DNA of 64,000 nucleotides from Planctomycetaceae bacterium UBA2671 (GCA_002359185.1 DEML01000112.1:1-64000); one strand, 5' to 3'; positions 52,802 through 62,217 are shown, counted from the first letter of the stretch. Numbers and translations are program-made. The notes: a model not told the origin generated them from the letters alone.

Positions 52802-54103
52802 TTGTCAATGTCTTCACAAAAATCTCAATTGATTATTCTGATTGTGCTGGCTATCACAATTCCGCTATTGGCTTGGAAATTCATTCCCTCCCTGCCGTCA
52901 ATCCGCACTCCCCCTACCGTTTATTCTGGAGGTTCTACGTATCCAAAATCCAGACAACATTTCAAGAGACTTGATTTGGAAACTGAAATCCGTGGACTCC
53001 CGCTGATCACTAACGTTCAGATAGTGGATCTTGATAGTGATGGTCGACCAGACATCCTCGTCTGTGATGCTCAGCAGAATTCGGTCAGTTATTTTAAGGA
53101 AGTCGATGGAAAATGGACCGAAGTGCAATTAATAAAAGACATCCCTGCTCCGGCACATGCGACTTTGGTCGATATCGATCAGGATGGTGATCAGGACATG
53201 ATTGTTTCCGTTCTCGGAAACCTCATGCCTGATGACAACGTCGTGGGACGGGTGGAACTTTATGAAAACACTCCTCAGGGATATCAGCGCCACGTGATTC
53301 TGGATGAAGTTCGTCGAGTTGCAGATGTTCAGCCGGGTGATTTTGACGGAGATGGAGACATCGACCTTGCGGTTGCCATCTTTGGCTATGCCCGGGGAAG
53401 AGTTCTCTGGTTGGAAAATCGGGGAGAGTTACAATTTTTCGATCATGAATTACTCAATGCTCCGGGAACGATTCATGTTCCTGTCGCAGACTTCGATAGC
53501 GATGGAGATCTCGACATTGTCGCGATTGTCAGTCAGGATGAAGAAGAGTTATGGGGTTTCGAGAACATCGGCGGTGGAAAATTCGAGAGTCATCGGCTAT
53601 GGATGACTGTCAATTTCGATCTGGGAAGTGCAGGACTTGTTGCCGCCGACTTGGACGGCGATGGCGATCAGGATCTCATTCTACCAGCCGGAGATAATCT
53701 AGAAGATCTCGACGCATATCCTCAGCCGTATCACGGCTGCTACTGGTTTGAGAATCGAGGGAGCTGGGATTTTCAGATGGCTCGCATCGCAGATCTTGGC
53801 GGGACTTATTCCGCTGCCGTTGGTGATCTCGATAACGATGGCGATCAGGACATCGCATTAGTCAGTATGACCAACAATTGGTCTCGTACAGATACAGCCA
53901 GTGTAGTCTGGCTCGAGAACGATGGGTATCAGCAATTTTCAACGTGGCAGATTGCCAGTGATCCCATTCATCTGGTCACTGTAGCGGTTGGGGACTTGAA
54001 TAGCGATGGACAATTAGACATTATTGCTGGTGGATTGAATCTCCGCAAACCGTTTCAACGCATAGGGCGTGTCTCCGCATGGATCAATCAAGGAAAGAAC
54101 TGA
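52802..54103 (+). CDS. FG-GAP/VCBS repeat protein, membrane-anchored or secreted
   Basis: This is a 433-residue protein with an N-terminal hydrophobic segment (about residues 9-30, LIILIVLAITIPLLAWKFIP) that serves as signal or anchor. The remainder has seven calcium-binding DxDxDGxxD-type motifs, for example VDLDSDGRPDILV, VDIDQDGDQDMIV, GDFDGDGDIDLAV and ADLDGDGDQDLIL, as expected for one seven-bladed integrin-like beta-propeller outside the cytoplasm. The start is TTG at 52802, with GGAG eight bases upstream; the ATG at 52808 is the alternative. It is followed by the TPR gene after two bases, so the pair is one unit. Such propellers usually bind partner proteins or glycans. The promoter would lie in, or upstream of, the 109-bp element. 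Confidence 0.88.
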   Translation: MSMSSQKSQLIILIVLAITIPLLAWKFIPSLPSIRTPPTVYSGGSTYPKSRQHFKRLDLETEIRGLPLITNVQIVDLDSDGRPDILVCDAQQNSVSYFKEVDGKWTEVQLIKDIPAPAHATLVDIDQDGDQDMIVSVLGNLMPDDNVVGRVELYENTPQGYQRHVILDEVRRVADVQPGDFDGDGDIDLAVAIFGYARGRVLWLENRGELQFFDHELLNAPGTIHVPVADFDSDGDLDIVAIVSQDEEELWGFENIGGGKFESHRLWMTVNFDLGSAGLVAADLDGDGDQDLILPAGDNLEDLDAYPQPYHGCYWFENRGSWDFQMARIADLGGTYSAAVGDLDNDGDQDIALVSMTNNWSRTDTASVVWLENDGYQQFSTWQIASDPIHLVTVAVGDLNSDGQLDIIAGGLNLRKPFQRIGRVSAWINQGKN

Positions 54104-54105
54104 TA

Positions 54106-55488
54106 ATGCAGATCATGATTCGACTGCTGATGGTCATCATCACTACAGAAATTGTCTGTAGCGGATACTGGGCTGCACAGCAACTCGGGCAATACGTTCC
54201 AGTCCTACCTGAGATTACTTTCGATGACCCTTTGCTGGCTGCAGAATTGAAGGCCCTTGCCGAAACTGCCCGCCAGGGCGAGAGTCAAGACTGGCAACTT
54301 TTAGGGGAAGGATTACTCGGCCAGGGATTTTACGGAGAAGCTGAACTGGCTTTTCGACAGGCAGTGCAGATGGATCCCAAGAATTCGATGGCTCAGTATA
54401 ATCTGGCTTTCTGCATCGACCGTACAGGTCGGATTGCTGAAAGTACTCACGAATATTTGAAGGCTGCTAAGCTCGCCAAACCGTCGGAATCGCTTATCGG
54501 CTCCCGTGAAAGCTGTATCTATCAAGTGGGGCGCAATGCATTGCGACTAGAAAACCCTGCCGAGGCTGAGGAAATATTTCTGGATGGGATTGGCTTCTTA
54601 CCTGCAGTTTATCAGTATTCCAAGTTACTGGTCCGTTCAAATCGACCTGTCGAAGCGATGCCAAAGATTAATCACGGTTTAAGTGTGTTTCCAAACTCAG
54701 TCAAATTCACCGCATTGAAAATGCGCGCTCTCGAACAGCTAGGCTATTTTTTAGAGGCTGAAAAAGAGGCGAGATTACTTGAACGCTGCGAGTCCGTTAT
54801 GCCCACCGATTTCAGCATTATTCTAGTAACCCCATTGAATGCTAATCTTGGTATTCAGCACGAGGAAGAGATCAGCGAACAGCTGTGGGCCGATCAAAGT
54901 TTAGATTTGATTGCTGAAAAGATGAATGAACTGCTGCTCTTGCTGGGTCCGACCTCTCACCAGAAAAAATACGCTCTACGCAAGAGCCTGATCAAAGTAG
55001 AATACGAACGGCAAAACGCAAACTCTATGCTGGAGTTGATCCTTCATGCTCATGCCGATGGTGATTTCGATGCCGAACTTTTGCAAAGTGAAGGTGATGC
55101 CTTTGCCTTGAAGGAAGATTGGGAGCGAGCAGTCAGTTTGTGGCTCCGTGCGTTGCGGATGTCTCCGAACGTCACTTTGCATCAGAAACTCGCTCAGTTT
55201 TATGAGACTAAGAAGGACACATCTTCAAGAGATAAACACCTTGGCTATGCTGCACTGCTCAAAGCGAAGGAGAAATATTTTAAGAATCAACTGGAGGATT
55301 CCCGAGAGGCCATACGGCAAGCTGAGAAAATGTTACCGGAAATTGCGACCGTCTGGTACTACTCAGCTGAAATCGAACGAGCCTTAAAAAATCCCGATCA
55401 AGCTCAGGCAAACTACGCACTCTGTTTGGAATTTGATCCTACACATGGACGAGCAGTACGTGCTTTAAATTCATTAGGTCAGAAGTGA
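54106..55488 (+). CDS. TPR-repeat protein with N-terminal hydrophobic segment
   Basis: This is a 460-residue protein, translationally linked to the FG-GAP gene (two bases between stop and ATG). I start at ATG 54106 because the signal-like segment MQIMIRLLMVIITTEIVCSG follows directly. Tetratricopeptide repeats are visible near 75-145 (LLGQGFYGEAELAFRQAVQM, then SMAQYNLAFCIDRTGRIAES) and again towards the C-terminus (about 330-455), with AKEKYFKNQLEDSREAIRQA and KNPDQAQANYALCLEFDPTH. The middle third is less regular. TPR arrays bind other proteins, so the obvious inference is that this protein and the FG-GAP protein form a pair on the outer side of the membrane. Their job is not known. Confidence 0.85.
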   Translation: MQIMIRLLMVIITTEIVCSGYWAAQQLGQYVPVLPEITFDDPLLAAELKALAETARQGESQDWQLLGEGLLGQGFYGEAELAFRQAVQMDPKNSMAQYNLAFCIDRTGRIAESTHEYLKAAKLAKPSESLIGSRESCIYQVGRNALRLENPAEAEEIFLDGIGFLPAVYQYSKLLVRSNRPVEAMPKINHGLSVFPNSVKFTALKMRALEQLGYFLEAEKEARLLERCESVMPTDFSIILVTPLNANLGIQHEEEISEQLWADQSLDLIAEKMNELLLLLGPTSHQKKYALRKSLIKVEYERQNANSMLELILHAHADGDFDAELLQSEGDAFALKEDWERAVSLWLRALRMSPNVTLHQKLAQFYETKKDTSSRDKHLGYAALLKAKEKYFKNQLEDSREAIRQAEKMLPEIATVWYYSAEIERALKNPDQAQANYALCLEFDPTHGRAVRALNSLGQK

Positions 55489-55574
55489 CCTGAGAAACTG
55501 ATATTTGATTTTTGTACTTTTTGTTTGCTGAATTCATTTCGATGAGCTATCAGATTTCTCAAGCAATTTGACGA

Positions 55575-56018
55575 TTATAATTTAAACTCAAAAAAGTCAG
55601 ATTCTGCACTGACGTTTGCTTCCTTACCTGATGGGACATTCGTGTATTGATTCGGAATCACTTGTTTGGCACCTACCGATTCTGGTTGAATATCCTGCGA
55701 CACTGCACTGCCATCAGGCATCTCGAACTTTGAAAAAGTAACATCGTATGCCCCCGGAGGTATTCCAGCAGCCCCATTGATGTAATTCAAAACAAAACTT
55801 CCTTTTTCGTCCGTAACGGCTGAGGAACCGTTCCCCGGTGTTCCAGTCTTAGGAACAAATCGAACTGTCACACCAGCTGCGGGTTTGTCATCCACGCTCA
55901 CTGTCCCCATGGCAGGAATCAGTTCTGGCAATTTAGGCTCTGTTGCTCCTGTACACCCTGCGAGAGTGAAAATAAATAAATTGAACAAGGAAACTAAGTT
56001 GAAACTCCGTCGATTCAT
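55575..56018 (-). CDS. Carboxypeptidase-regulatory-like lipoprotein
   Basis: This is a 147-residue lipoprotein with a lipobox LAGC (Cys22) after a hydrophobic segment. The mature part begins with a flexible linker and a small beta-sandwich of the carboxypeptidase regulatory-like type, seen as GTVSVDDKPAAGVTVRFVPK, then SAVTDEKGSFVLNYINGAAG and IPPGAYDVTFSKFEMPDG. Proteins of this size and pattern are regularly found next to DUF1559 genes in planctomycetes, and here it starts 107 bases after the DUF1559 gene stop, both on the minus strand. A hairpin between the two genes may reduce readthrough. It is likely anchored to a membrane of the envelope. Its exact role is unknown. Confidence 0.85.
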   Translation of the reverse strand: MNRRSFNLVSLFNLFIFTLAGCTGATEPKLPELIPAMGTVSVDDKPAAGVTVRFVPKTGTPGNGSSAVTDEKGSFVLNYINGAAGIPPGAYDVTFSKFEMPDGSAVSQDIQPESVGAKQVIPNQYTNVPSGKEANVSAESDFFEFKL

Positions 56019-56077
56019 CGATAGGAACCCTCATTTAATACGGTAATATCATTTTTTCATTATCTTTACATACAGAA

Positions 56078-56103
56078 AGCCTGCAGTTGATTGTCTGCAG
56101 GCT
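56078..56103 (-). terminator. Hairpin terminator after the DUF1559 gene
   Basis: AGCCTGCAG (56078-56086) and CTGCAGGCT (56095-56103) are perfect nine-base arms around an eight-base loop, just 22 bases past the stop of the DUF1559 gene. On the minus strand TTTCTG follows the stem, a weak T-run. It would let the DUF1559 protein be made in excess over the lipoprotein behind it. Confidence 0.6.
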
Positions 56104-56125
56104 ATCCCATGAAACCTGAATCGAA

Positions 56126-57163
56126 CTAAAATTCGCCAACCACTCTTCCATCAGAAATGCTGGAGAGATCTCGGCGGATTGTGTAGTCAACAGCATCCGA
56201 CAGGAATCGGACTGCTCCATCTCCCATTAGAATGTGTAATCCACCCGCATGCATACTTCCTGAAAACCCACCATCAGACAATTTTGAGGGTGAAGTGCTG
56301 GCTGAAGAAAAACCGTTCCAACTGCAACACCGTCTTTCATTTAAGGGGCGAGCTGTACTTTGTAAAAACGCACCTGCGGTGTACCAGCCTGAACTGGACC
56401 AGGTTTTCCAGTTGTGTTGCTCAAGTTCCAAAGTGGATTCTGCCACTGCAATCGCATTACTGGTTCCATCGACGATATCTCGCATCTGACTTCTCGAATT
56501 AGCACCGAACAAGGCCCGAGTAGAAGTATTTTCAGCAGACCATTGAGTTGACGCGTGGGAACTAAGAACGCTGAATTCATAACTGGATCGAGCAACACTG
56601 GGGCGTGGAGACATGGTACTATCTGAATGACATGCAGAAGTGTGGAGTCGTTGTCCTGGATCGGAAGGACAATAATAGACTGGAATAATTGAACCACCAA
56701 GTCTCACATTGGCCAGAATTCCTGCGTCAGTTCCCGCAAGACGTGTTGTTCCTCCGGTAACTGGGTATAAGGTTGCATCTGGACAGTTTCCTTCACCGCC
56801 ATAAATTCCCGTTGCGTGATTAAAATCGTATTGATCATACAATGCTCCCTGTTCAACATATGGCAGCAACATGATCCAACCTGTTGTATTGGTTTTTATA
56901 GGACTCCCTGAAGAAGCTCCTGGATTATAAACTGAAGCAGGAAACACACTGTGCGTATCATGGTAGTTATGCAGCGCCAATCCGATTTGCTTCAGGTTGT
57001 TTTTGCAAGAAGATCTTCTTGCTGCTTCACGCGCTTGTTGAACTGCCGGCAGTAAGAGTGCAACAAGTATGGCAATGATTGCGATGACAACAAGGAGTTC
57101 GATCAAAGTAAAGCCTCGATGGGACTTTGATATTATTTGCAGTTTGTTAGCATAAGCTCTCAT
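56126..57163 (-). CDS. DUF1559 prepilin-like protein with H-X9-DG motif
   Basis: This is the second DUF1559 protein in the window, 345 residues. The prepilin leader is MRAYANKLQIISKSHRG, then FTLIELLVVIAIIAILVALL at about 18-37. It continues with LLPAVQQAREAARRSSCKNN and an NLKQIGLALHNYHDTHSVFP block. Near the C-terminus MHAGGLHILMGDG provides the His-X9-Asp-Gly motif, and DGRVVGEF ends the protein. It is close in length to the copy at 13432-14442, but the middle parts differ greatly. It is probably cleaved by a prepilin peptidase and displayed outside the cytoplasmic membrane. It is followed on the same strand by a lipoprotein gene; a hairpin in between suggests partial termination. Confidence 0.93.
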   Translation of the reverse strand: MRAYANKLQIISKSHRGFTLIELLVVIAIIAILVALLLPAVQQAREAARRSSCKNNLKQIGLALHNYHDTHSVFPASVYNPGASSGSPIKTNTTGWIMLLPYVEQGALYDQYDFNHATGIYGGEGNCPDATLYPVTGGTTRLAGTDAGILANVRLGGSIIPVYYCPSDPGQRLHTSACHSDSTMSPRPSVARSSYEFSVLSSHASTQWSAENTSTRALFGANSRSQMRDIVDGTSNAIAVAESTLELEQHNWKTWSSSGWYTAGAFLQSTARPLNERRCCSWNGFSSASTSPSKLSDGGFSGSMHAGGLHILMGDGAVRFLSDAVDYTIRRDLSSISDGRVVGEF

Positions 57164-57502
57164 TATTGCACATCCTGAGTAAAGAGGAAAAAAGATAAAC
57201 AGTAAGTCTTGCTGCCATTGATTAAAAAATACATCACTCTACGCAATTATGTTGAGTATGAATGTCTAGTTGTAGTATGTCAAGCGATTATTTCAGCAGT
57301 CAAGAATCCCAGCCCCAATTCAACATAAGTCCAATAATCACGACTTAAAAAGCGAGAGCGATTACTGGACGAATCTTAGTTGTCTCTTCTGCAGTTTGCA
57401 GATTAGTGTAGCGGCTTTTTATGGTTTGAGTCCTCTATTTCCAGTCAATCACCCGCTGTTCATTCATGAAGGCGGCTCTAATTCAAAGAATATTTGAACG
57501 AA
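57164..57502. other. Intergenic region with repeat D copy 3
   Basis: This gap of about 340 bases runs from the DUF1559 start back to the end of the large cytochrome gene. The side next to 57163 should hold the DUF1559 promoter. The other side (57388-57475) is the third copy of repeat D. Nothing else is recognisable. Confidence 0.5.
57388..57475. repeat. Dispersed repeat D, copy 3
   Basis: This begins TTCTGCAGTTTGCAGATTAG and continues GTAGCGGCTTTTTATGGTTT, then CCTCTATTTCCAGTCAATCA and GTTCATTCATGAAGGCGGCT. It corresponds to 42076-42168 with few changes, and like that copy it lies directly behind the last gene of a minus-strand cytochrome operon. Read on the minus strand it contains MNEQRVIDWK before a stop, possibly the end of an old gene. 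Confidence 0.65.
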
Positions 57503-59740
57503 TCAATGATTGAAGGTAAATTCGGTAGAATTCAGCAGCCCCCAGAAAATGTCTTCATAAAATGCAGAATCCTTTGGGGAATCCTCGATCAGTGCCAGCA
57601 GAGAACTGATTTCCTCTGGGGTTGGTCGACGGCAGAGAGCGAGGATAAAGAGTTCTTTGATGATGGCTTCAGGTGATTCCTTAGCGTCTAACAGTTCTTT
57701 GATGCGTCCCCCGGCACCGAGGCGTGCCCGGAGTGTGTCGCCGACTGCCATGTGCAGTGATTGCGATAACGTGGGCTCTGATTTTGTTTCGCAGGCGCAA
57801 ATTGTTGCCCGGCTGGAACGGCCAAATGTTTCGAAGAACTGATCGCCATATTGCGGCCCACTGGTATCGCCGGCGACACGTGGATAAACATCAATTGCTC
57901 GTGTTCCTTCTGGAAATCCACTGAAATTTCGTGCAACATTTGTTACGGTCACAACTGAATCCATTAACACATCGGCTCGCAAACGTCGCAATCGGGCATG
58001 TGAAAACTGACGGGTATCACTCCGATTGGATTCGTTCGGTTGAGAACTCAATTGATAAACTCGCGAGTTACAGATATCACGCACCAGACTTCTCAGATTA
58101 AAGCCGGAATCGACCAGATGATCGGACAACGCTCGGAGTAGAGGTTCGTTGGTGGGTGGATTACTGATACGAACATCATCGACAGGTTCCACGACACCAC
58201 GACCAATCAGCTGAGCCCAGATGCGATTGGCCAGATTTCGGCTGAACATTTCATTGTCAGCCGAAGTGAGCCAGTCAGCGAGTTGTTGACGTGGATCACC
58301 ATCGTGCTCAACGGGTTCGGTCGCACCGAGTGTCCGGGCAGGCATGGGGCGTCCATCGACCAGATGCTGAGCTGGGGCAACTGAAGTATCGTAGTAAATT
58401 CGCTGTTCCCGAGGCTCAACCCCCGGCTTTCGTTTGATACCGGAAAAGAAGCTGACAAAACTGTAGTAGTCGTCCATCGTCCACCGATCGAATGGGTGGT
58501 TATGACATTCCGCACATTGGATCTGCACGCCAAGAAAGACCTGGGAAAAATCAGCAGCGTAGGCTTTCGGCTGAAATCTTGGTCCGTGAACCAGCATTGT
58601 ATACATGTTCGACGGGCCGTTGATCAGATTGCTTCCAGAAGCAGAGACCATTTCTGCAACAAATTCATTCAACGGGCGATCGTTCCGCAACTGTGTGCGA
58701 ATCCATTCATAAAACGCATCAGCTGCTTTTATGTGCGTGCCGACCGGAGCGTAATTGCCTCCCATCACACGCAATTGTTCAGCCCACAGTGTTGTCCACA
58801 GATCGGCGAATGCATCATCGTTCAGCAATTCTTCAATCTTCTGTTCCCGCTTGTTTTCTGTGGTCTGTTCCATAAACGAATCATATTCGGCAATTGTCGG
58901 TGCTCGACCAGCGAGGTCCAGCGTAATCCGTCGCAAAAAAGTCTCATCATCACTCAGTTCAGACGGCACGATACGGAGTTTCTGCAATCGGTCGAAAACA
59001 AGTTGGTCGATATAATTGACGACTGGTGGATCGGGCCAGTGAAAATTCTCTGCAGAGGGTAAAACGATAATTTCAACACCGACAGTGAAACGATTGAATC
59101 GCGCGAACACATGACTATCACCCGAGCCTTTGGCAGTGATCTGACCATCGAAATCGATATCGACCACACTGGCATTATTACTGTGATACCGCGCCAGATC
59201 CGTGACATCTCGTCGGGATCCATCGCTTGCCAAAGCTGTTACTTGAATGCTCTCCTGTACTCCCGCCCGATCAAACACAAGACTTTCCGTCGAGAGTTCA
59301 AGGCCGACGACTTCCGGAACTGGTCCCGCATCGTCCTTCGCACCTTCTTCAATCCACTTCATGAGAGTTGCATAATACTGGCTTTCACTGTCAAACAGTT
59401 TTCCGCCTGTATGCGGGACACTTCCAGTTGCTTTGCGTAACAATAAACTTTGTTCAGGCAGAGCGACATTGACGCGACGGCCGATCATCTCTTCGCTGAT
59501 TCGGAAATAGTCTCCTCTGGGATCGTATCCAAATAGTGAGAGATGGAAACCATCCTTTCCGCTGGCCGCTCCATGGCACGTTCCGGAATTGCATCCAGCT
59601 CGGAACAGTACGGGCATGACATCGCGACGAAAGCTGAGTTCTTCAGCGATTGAGGATGATGACAAGGATGTCAGACACAATAGAAAACAAATGGCAATCG
59701 AGGATCGCAGTCCACTTGCAGATAATAGATACGGATTCAC
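57503..59740 (-). CDS. DUF1549-DUF1553 cytochrome with Ig-like domain
   Basis: This is a 745-residue exported protein, last of a four-gene unit. The signal peptide is about 1-33. A cytochrome-like region begins RRDVMPVLFRAGCNSGTCHG, where Cys50 and Cys55-His56 form a CX4CH motif rather than the usual CX2CH; this variant seems common in this subgroup. A BIG2/Ig-like domain follows at about 150-215 (IQVTALASDGSRRDVTDLAR). DUF1549 (235-440) has FLRRITLDLAGRAPTIAEY and a CX2CH site, CAECHNHPFDRW. DUF1553 (470-745) contains NRIWAQLIGRGVVEPVDDVR and RLRRLRADVLMDSV. Its start overlaps the PPC gene by four bases. Substrate unknown; two heme sites imply electron transfer. Confidence 0.92.
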   Translation of the reverse strand: MNPYLLSASGLRSSIAICFLLCLTSLSSSSIAEELSFRRDVMPVLFRAGCNSGTCHGAASGKDGFHLSLFGYDPRGDYFRISEEMIGRRVNVALPEQSLLLRKATGSVPHTGGKLFDSESQYYATLMKWIEEGAKDDAGPVPEVVGLELSTESLVFDRAGVQESIQVTALASDGSRRDVTDLARYHSNNASVVDIDFDGQITAKGSGDSHVFARFNRFTVGVEIIVLPSAENFHWPDPPVVNYIDQLVFDRLQKLRIVPSELSDDETFLRRITLDLAGRAPTIAEYDSFMEQTTENKREQKIEELLNDDAFADLWTTLWAEQLRVMGGNYAPVGTHIKAADAFYEWIRTQLRNDRPLNEFVAEMVSASGSNLINGPSNMYTMLVHGPRFQPKAYAADFSQVFLGVQIQCAECHNHPFDRWTMDDYYSFVSFFSGIKRKPGVEPREQRIYYDTSVAPAQHLVDGRPMPARTLGATEPVEHDGDPRQQLADWLTSADNEMFSRNLANRIWAQLIGRGVVEPVDDVRISNPPTNEPLLRALSDHLVDSGFNLRSLVRDICNSRVYQLSSQPNESNRSDTRQFSHARLRRLRADVLMDSVVTVTNVARNFSGFPEGTRAIDVYPRVAGDTSGPQYGDQFFETFGRSSRATICACETKSEPTLSQSLHMAVGDTLRARLGAGGRIKELLDAKESPEAIIKELFILALCRRPTPEEISSLLALIEDSPKDSAFYEDIFWGLLNSTEFTFNH

Positions 59741-62217
59741 GGTTTTACCTTTGCAGGGTCAATTCTCAAAATGCCTTTGCCGGTGCGTTGAACAATCTCC
59801 TGTTGTCCGACGGGAATTTTCACTTCACAGATCAATCCCTCCGCCTGCCCCAGCAGGGCTTCCTCGGTCGCTACAAGCTGAAATGTCGCTTCAGCAGAAT
59901 CTTTACTGATCATGGGGGTGGGTTGCATCACGGTCACCCCCTTGGGTAGTCCAAGCAGTGTGATTTCCGCCTTCCCTTCGAAGGGAGTGAGTTGACGAAC
60001 CGTCCATACGAACGGCTTGTTTTCACCACGGCGGATACTCTCCGGCTGGGCAATCAATTCCAGGTAAGGCTGAGCCACTTCGAGCGAGACCATTTTGGAG
60101 GAGACGCGGATGTGTCCTGAGCCCAGGAAATCATCAATATCGTCTCGTACGGTACTGCCAATGATGTACAGCGGTAGTGACTCCAAAGGTGCACTCGACT
60201 GTGCGGCCAGTTGCAGCACACACTCATTTTGCCCGGCTGGCACGAGAATGGGTGGTGGCACAGAAATTAAACGGGGAAGATTTCCACAACGAATAGAAAC
60301 CGTTCCGGTGAAATCGCCATGCCGGATAATCCGTACCGGAATCGCTAACTCACCACCACGAACAATCGGAACCGAAGGCTGGTCAACTTCAATCGTAAAC
60401 GGAGCGGGCTCGGTCACTCCGATGATGTATTGATTCGTTCTGACTGTACGCCAGGCGTTTCCGCCGGAATGATTAATGAACGGCACGTTCTGCTGACAAC
60501 GGGTTTCCACGACTTGCGACTCATCCACCGGTCGAGCTTTCAGAGTAATAACAGCTCCGTTGACCTTGGCGGATTCGTCAGCTTCAAACTGAACAGGCCA
60601 TTTGGTTGCCTTCGCTGGAACGCGTGGAGAGATCAGACGAACACCTTTGGGGAGTCTCTGGGCAACCAGATAATAATCCCCCGGGATGGAATTCCATTGC
60701 CCGTTCGGCAAACTGAAATCGACAGTCCAGCGATTCCCACGAGGAACTGCTAAACCTGAAACGCGTGTAGACTCAGTCCAGTCAAATGTCGCACTCGCCA
60801 GTGATGTCTGCACGACTGTGCGAGGCGGTTCAATCTCGATTCGGTAAACACCGGTTGGACCACCCGCACCACTGGGGTCATGTATTTCCAGCAAGTATTG
60901 TCCATCCTGTTTTGCTTCCCAGATCAATGAGGGATCGATTGCTTCCTGCAATCCTCCACCACCACGAAAACTCGTGCCGAAGATGTCATGATCCTGCAAC
61001 GGAGAATCATCCAGTTCCATTTCAACTTTACCAAGATTTCCGTTTTCATCGAGAGCAATAATTTTAATGGAGGCATCGATAGGCGATCCAATTGAGGCTG
61101 CGAAAACCCGTATGTGCAACCGCTGCCCCTTTATTGCTGAAAAAGCATAGGAGTCGGCATCAGATGGTGTCTCAATGATTCCGTTGAGGGCAATTGGAAA
61201 TGCCTCAACTTGAGTGACTTTAGAGTTGTTATCCTCCAGCAGATTCTGAAACGGACTGTTCCGGAATTTCATTGGTGATGGAAATTCACCGCAATAATTT
61301 ATTGTTTTAGAAGCACTATCCAAAGAATTCAGAGTGATAGAATCCTCGGTGTTGCCGAGTGGATCGCCAATCAATTGAACCGTCTGCACAGTTCCCGATT
61401 GACCACCCGGAGGAAATAGAGCTTGGGGACGTGGAAAATCTCCAATATGAACACAATACAAGGTATCTCGCGGTGCGAAGATCGACCGTTTCACTTCGAC
61501 AAAGACAGGTCCATCCTGACTGAGCTTAACGCTTACAAACGGATCCTGAAGATGCAGAGAATTGTCATCATTGGCAGCCAGAACTCGACCGTTCGCATCA
61601 AGGATTCTCAGGGCTAAATCAAATTCGGAATCCCCGTAATGTCTGTCGGAAAGACGAGCCGAGTCGACTTCTGCAGAAATTCTTTGTCCTGCTTTCCCCT
61701 CTATTCGGTAAAAATCGAGATCCGTTCGGCTGCCATTCCCCAATTGACCACGAACCGTAACATTTCCCTTCACTTCGAGGGCAGTTTCCTGGGTGTCATT
61801 GCTGTAAGCATTATTGGCTTCATTTTCATCAATCACAGGAAATGGTGAGACATGAAAGGTGCCGATGCAGGTCAATTCTGTTCCTGTCAGCAAACGAAAC
61901 GGATATTCGCCGGGCAGGCAATCAGGGGCGATTTCAAATCGGCAACGAACTTCTTCATTGATTGTTCCCCCGTGTGCAAATCCCTTTCGAGGCACACTCT
62001 CAGCAGGCTGAATATCAATCGCCTTGATCCCGGGATTGTAGAAGATCACCTGACGGGGATCGGCCAGTGAAATACCCTGAATACTGACATCGACAGTTGT
62101 TCCACTCTGCCCAATCCGGGGGCGTACCGCTTCAATATTCTTGACCATCCCGGCATCAAGAGAAGAGCCGGTCATTAACAATAGCAGGATCAATATCTTG
62201 ATGACCTTGATGTTCAA
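59737..62217 (-). CDS. Large secreted PPC-domain protein
   Basis: This is an 826-residue exported protein, overlapping by four bases both the upstream DUF1501 gene and the downstream cytochrome gene, so the three are tightly coupled. A signal peptide is at 1-22 (SSLDAG). Two bacterial pre-peptidase C-terminal (PPC) beta-sandwich domains are seen, one at about 125-255 (DFYRIEGKAGQRISAEVDSA; LRILDANGRVLAANDD) and one at about 350-470 (DSYAFSAIKGQRLHIRVFAA; DGQYLLEIHDPSGAGG). The remaining parts are undefined beta-rich repeats. No peptidase domain exists. PPC domains in this setting are generally taken as binding modules. The fixed order of DUF1501, PPC and DUF1549/DUF1553 genes suggests one extracellular assembly. 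Confidence 0.88.
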   Translation of the reverse strand: MNIKVIKILILLLLMTGSSLDAGMVKNIEAVRPRIGQSGTTVDVSIQGISLADPRQVIFYNPGIKAIDIQPAESVPRKGFAHGGTINEEVRCRFEIAPDCLPGEYPFRLLTGTELTCIGTFHVSPFPVIDENEANNAYSNDTQETALEVKGNVTVRGQLGNGSRTDLDFYRIEGKAGQRISAEVDSARLSDRHYGDSEFDLALRILDANGRVLAANDDNSLHLQDPFVSVKLSQDGPVFVEVKRSIFAPRDTLYCVHIGDFPRPQALFPPGGQSGTVQTVQLIGDPLGNTEDSITLNSLDSASKTINYCGEFPSPMKFRNSPFQNLLEDNNSKVTQVEAFPIALNGIIETPSDADSYAFSAIKGQRLHIRVFAASIGSPIDASIKIIALDENGNLGKVEMELDDSPLQDHDIFGTSFRGGGGLQEAIDPSLIWEAKQDGQYLLEIHDPSGAGGPTGVYRIEIEPPRTVVQTSLASATFDWTESTRVSGLAVPRGNRWTVDFSLPNGQWNSIPGDYYLVAQRLPKGVRLISPRVPAKATKWPVQFEADESAKVNGAVITLKARPVDESQVVETRCQQNVPFINHSGGNAWRTVRTNQYIIGVTEPAPFTIEVDQPSVPIVRGGELAIPVRIIRHGDFTGTVSIRCGNLPRLISVPPPILVPAGQNECVLQLAAQSSAPLESLPLYIIGSTVRDDIDDFLGSGHIRVSSKMVSLEVAQPYLELIAQPESIRRGENKPFVWTVRQLTPFEGKAEITLLGLPKGVTVMQPTPMISKDSAEATFQLVATEEALLGQAEGLICEVKIPVGQQEIVQRTGKGILRIDPAKVKP

